Shown: positions 61,531-64,000 of the stretch, one piece after another
Layout of the letters: every line of letters begins with the position of its first letter
Numbering within the stretch: the stretch's first letter is position 1
Assembly: GCA_914767715.1 (NCBI GenBank)
Contig: OU612070.1
Coordinates: 21,688,025 to 21,752,024 of the forward strand
Reading direction: 5' to 3'
Length of the DNA: 64,000 nt
Source: Membranipora membranacea
Taxonomy: Eukaryota > Bryozoa > Gymnolaemata > Cheilostomatida > Membraniporidae
Position numbers and translations under genes: made by a program
The notes under the pieces: model-generated
Told to the model about the DNA's origin: nothing
What the model saw: only the letters and a program-made list of their open reading frames with translations
Databases searched by the model: none

Positions 61531-64000
61531 AGTAATATGTATGTAATTTGAACTGGCCACTATTATCCCTGATTGCACCATAAAATGATGATTCTATTTT
61601 GGCTTGCAAACATAACTTAACCTACCTAAATGAACATGTCCTTTAAATAACCAACTATTCGTCATTCCTTCATACAAACACCTGCTAGGCATAGTAATGT
61701 GCCTGCAAATTTCCAATAACTCTAATAACTCCAATAACTCCAATGACTCTCTAGGCATTTCCTGTGTGCACCATGGTTAATGAAAGCAGCTTCGTATGTG
61801 AGAACATTCACAAACATTTTTTTTGGCCACAGTAATGGTTTTGGACAGCTGGTTTGTTGAAAGTCAATGTGTATGACATTTGTAGAGTGCATACTAATAC
61901 TACAAATGGATAGTATAACAACATCGAGCACTTCGAATTTTAAAGATTCCTTTGAACCAGATAAATATTAAAAAATATGCCGAGCTTGGCATAGGTGGAG
62001 GTCAGTGGGTTGATTATCTGACTGTGAAATTATCCATCAAATCTATAAATCCTGCTCAGAGTTATACCAACAGGTTACAAAGATATGTGTCTTCTCATCC
62101 TGGAACTTCATCACACGCTTTGTAGATGATGAAATATAAAATAACAATATTTGCTGTGTTCACATGACTGTGCATATGAGATGGCATTTCAAGCTTCTGG
62201 CTTGTCATCAGTGTCTGGCTGGTATTATTACCTCATTTAAAATCATACTGTAAATTCCGGAAATAGAGGAGATACTGTCTACAGCTTTAATCTACCCCTT
62301 CATTCTGCTAAGGACAACATTATAAGTCAACTGCACTGAGCCCAATCCCAAAAGAGCTGAAACAATGACTCTGTAGATATCATATCTGCAAATTTTTGAA
62401 CATTATTTTATACATGAGATACAACCCAATGAAGTGCAGAATGTGAAAGTTTCCACTTATAAAGGCAGTCTACACAAGGAGTTTGAAAAAGGAGTTGAAA
62501 CGGCCTCTCATTTCAAATTGCTGTTTGTCTCCACTAGTAATTGTCCTCTCTTTATCAGCAAAGGTTTTCCATGACCACAGCCAATCAGAGCAGAGACTGC
62601 AGAGAGTGAGTTCCTGCCGAAAAGAAGTACAACTTGAGGTGCTGTAATAATTTTGATGAACTGTCCAATCAGCAAGAGCATAGTTGTGGAATCCCATTTA
62701 TCAAGATGGGCTCTACCGCAAATTTCCTAAAGTGTTTGAACCTCTTGAAAAGAAACTAAACTAAGTAGCAGAGAGATGTAGATAGCACTCAGGTATAGTC
62801 CATGTTTCAAACTATAGTCTAATTTTACCTGGGACTCCAAAGCCCTCTGCTACTCATATGAAAAGGGAAAGTTCAAGTGCAGACATGGCCATAAATTTGC
62901 CTCATAATTTGGTAAACATCAATGGCGATTTTCATCAGTCAAACGTGGTATGTTATGCCTCCCTTTGTCACTTAGGTGTTAGAAAGGGCTTATTTAAGTA
63001 CTTCTACTACTTTTATCTGGTCTAAGTTCCTCACATGTTTTTTAAATGGCGAATGAATGATTTATTTTCAGTCTCTCTATCCCCCATCAAACATTTGCAT
63101 TGGAATTATAATTCAATACCCTGCAAAAGTGGTTACTATATTACTAGCTATGTCTCATCTACACTTGTGGTGATTTACATCATGATATATTGTCTCTGGG
63201 TGTCTGAATATACCATTGAGTAAACATGTCAAATATTTTAATAATTTTCAACTGGAGACAAACAAATAAAAAGACTGCGGACTTAAATGAATTTTAATGG
63301 AGGGACCATATTAGTACAACCCTTGGAAACAGCCTTGTTAAATCACAGGCTACATTTCGTTTCCACTCCCTCTCTGTACCTCCCTGGTCTACATGTGTTA
63401 TTGAAACTGAGAGTGGTAAAACAGAAACTAAAATGTGTCTGGTCATACATATCGCTATATGATTATGAAGTGTCCAATAGGTTTTAATTTATTTCAGCTG
63501 GAGGTACCTGTGGATAATTAAAGGAAATGGTCCATTTATAATGATTCTACTGTTCTGCAGAAATTTTAAACTTAAGTAGAAGGTCTCCCATATGGGTTGT
63601 AATCAATTATATCAGATTAATAAATACAATATCATTATATGAATAACTAATTTACACCGTCCAAAGATTTTAAGTACTGTCAATCAAATAATTTTTGGAG
63701 ATATATATGCAATATTTTTTTGGCTGATAATTTTATCCTAAACAGAGGTTTTCTTTAACGTGCCAAAGAAATTACAGCAAAAATTAGTGTGTGAAAATAA
63801 AGAAAAAACGTTTTGTGTTTGGAGGATCGATATGTATACCATATCAGAATTTCTTCACAACCAGTTCGTAATTAATACATCACAAGGGTATTTTGATACT
63901 TCTTACAATATTTAAGAACATAGCAAGTGGTCTTTGATAGATACAGTAAAAACAAGCTATCCAGATAGAAATAGCTGGTCGATTGTTGACGAACAAAACT
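61531..64000. other. Intergenic, no gene seen
   Basis: AT-rich sequence to the window end. Short open frames, such as 62697-62470 on the minus strand, have no recognisable domain or splice context. Confidence 0.4.

Overview
This window is eukaryotic, almost certainly from an invertebrate animal. The evidence is an intron-bearing gene with GT-AG splice sites and a C-type lectin domain, a Thr-rich mucin stalk and an NPxY-type tail, together with LINE, SINE, hAT-like and env-bearing LTR-type debris and a very large satellite array. Nothing looks bacterial: there are no operons, and most short open frames are shadows of repeats. I cannot place the species.

Layout. 1-3.2 kb: degraded LINE debris, a short minisatellite and intergenic DNA. 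3.3-8.5 kb (minus): one complete gene that I could assemble as eight phase-consistent coding exons (766 residues): signal peptide, long-form C-type lectin domain with a QPD motif, about 500 residues of Ser/Thr/Pro-rich mucin, one membrane span and a short acidic tail with NPLY. 8.5-13.5 kb: intergenic DNA with a LINE 3' end. 13.8-17.8 kb (minus): a decayed retroelement with gag (CCHC knuckle), an env-like glycoprotein region broken by frameshifts, and a retropepsin fragment. The order gag-env-protease is unusual and no reverse transcriptase was seen. 18.2-19.7 kb: a gag-like fragment and a second env fragment in opposite orientation. 20.2 kb: a perfect 45-bp inverted repeat.

22.03-51.81 kb: one continuous tandem satellite, unit about 340-345 bp, roughly 87 copies. 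It has two monomer classes and nested recent duplications with offsets near 690, 4,423, 5,461 and 7,171 bp, each close to a whole number of units. It fills almost half the window and I found no gene in it.

51.8-64 kb: intergenic DNA with a diverged ~30-bp minisatellite, an orphan satellite fragment, a tRNA-derived SINE head, a foldback element carrying repeated palindromes, and a 415-bp hAT-like MITE with an exact 8-bp target duplication that contains a tRNA-like Pol III promoter unit.

The only gene I regard as functional is the lectin-mucin receptor; the rest is transposable-element and satellite biology. Coordinates and splice sites were read by eye, so single-base errors are possible.
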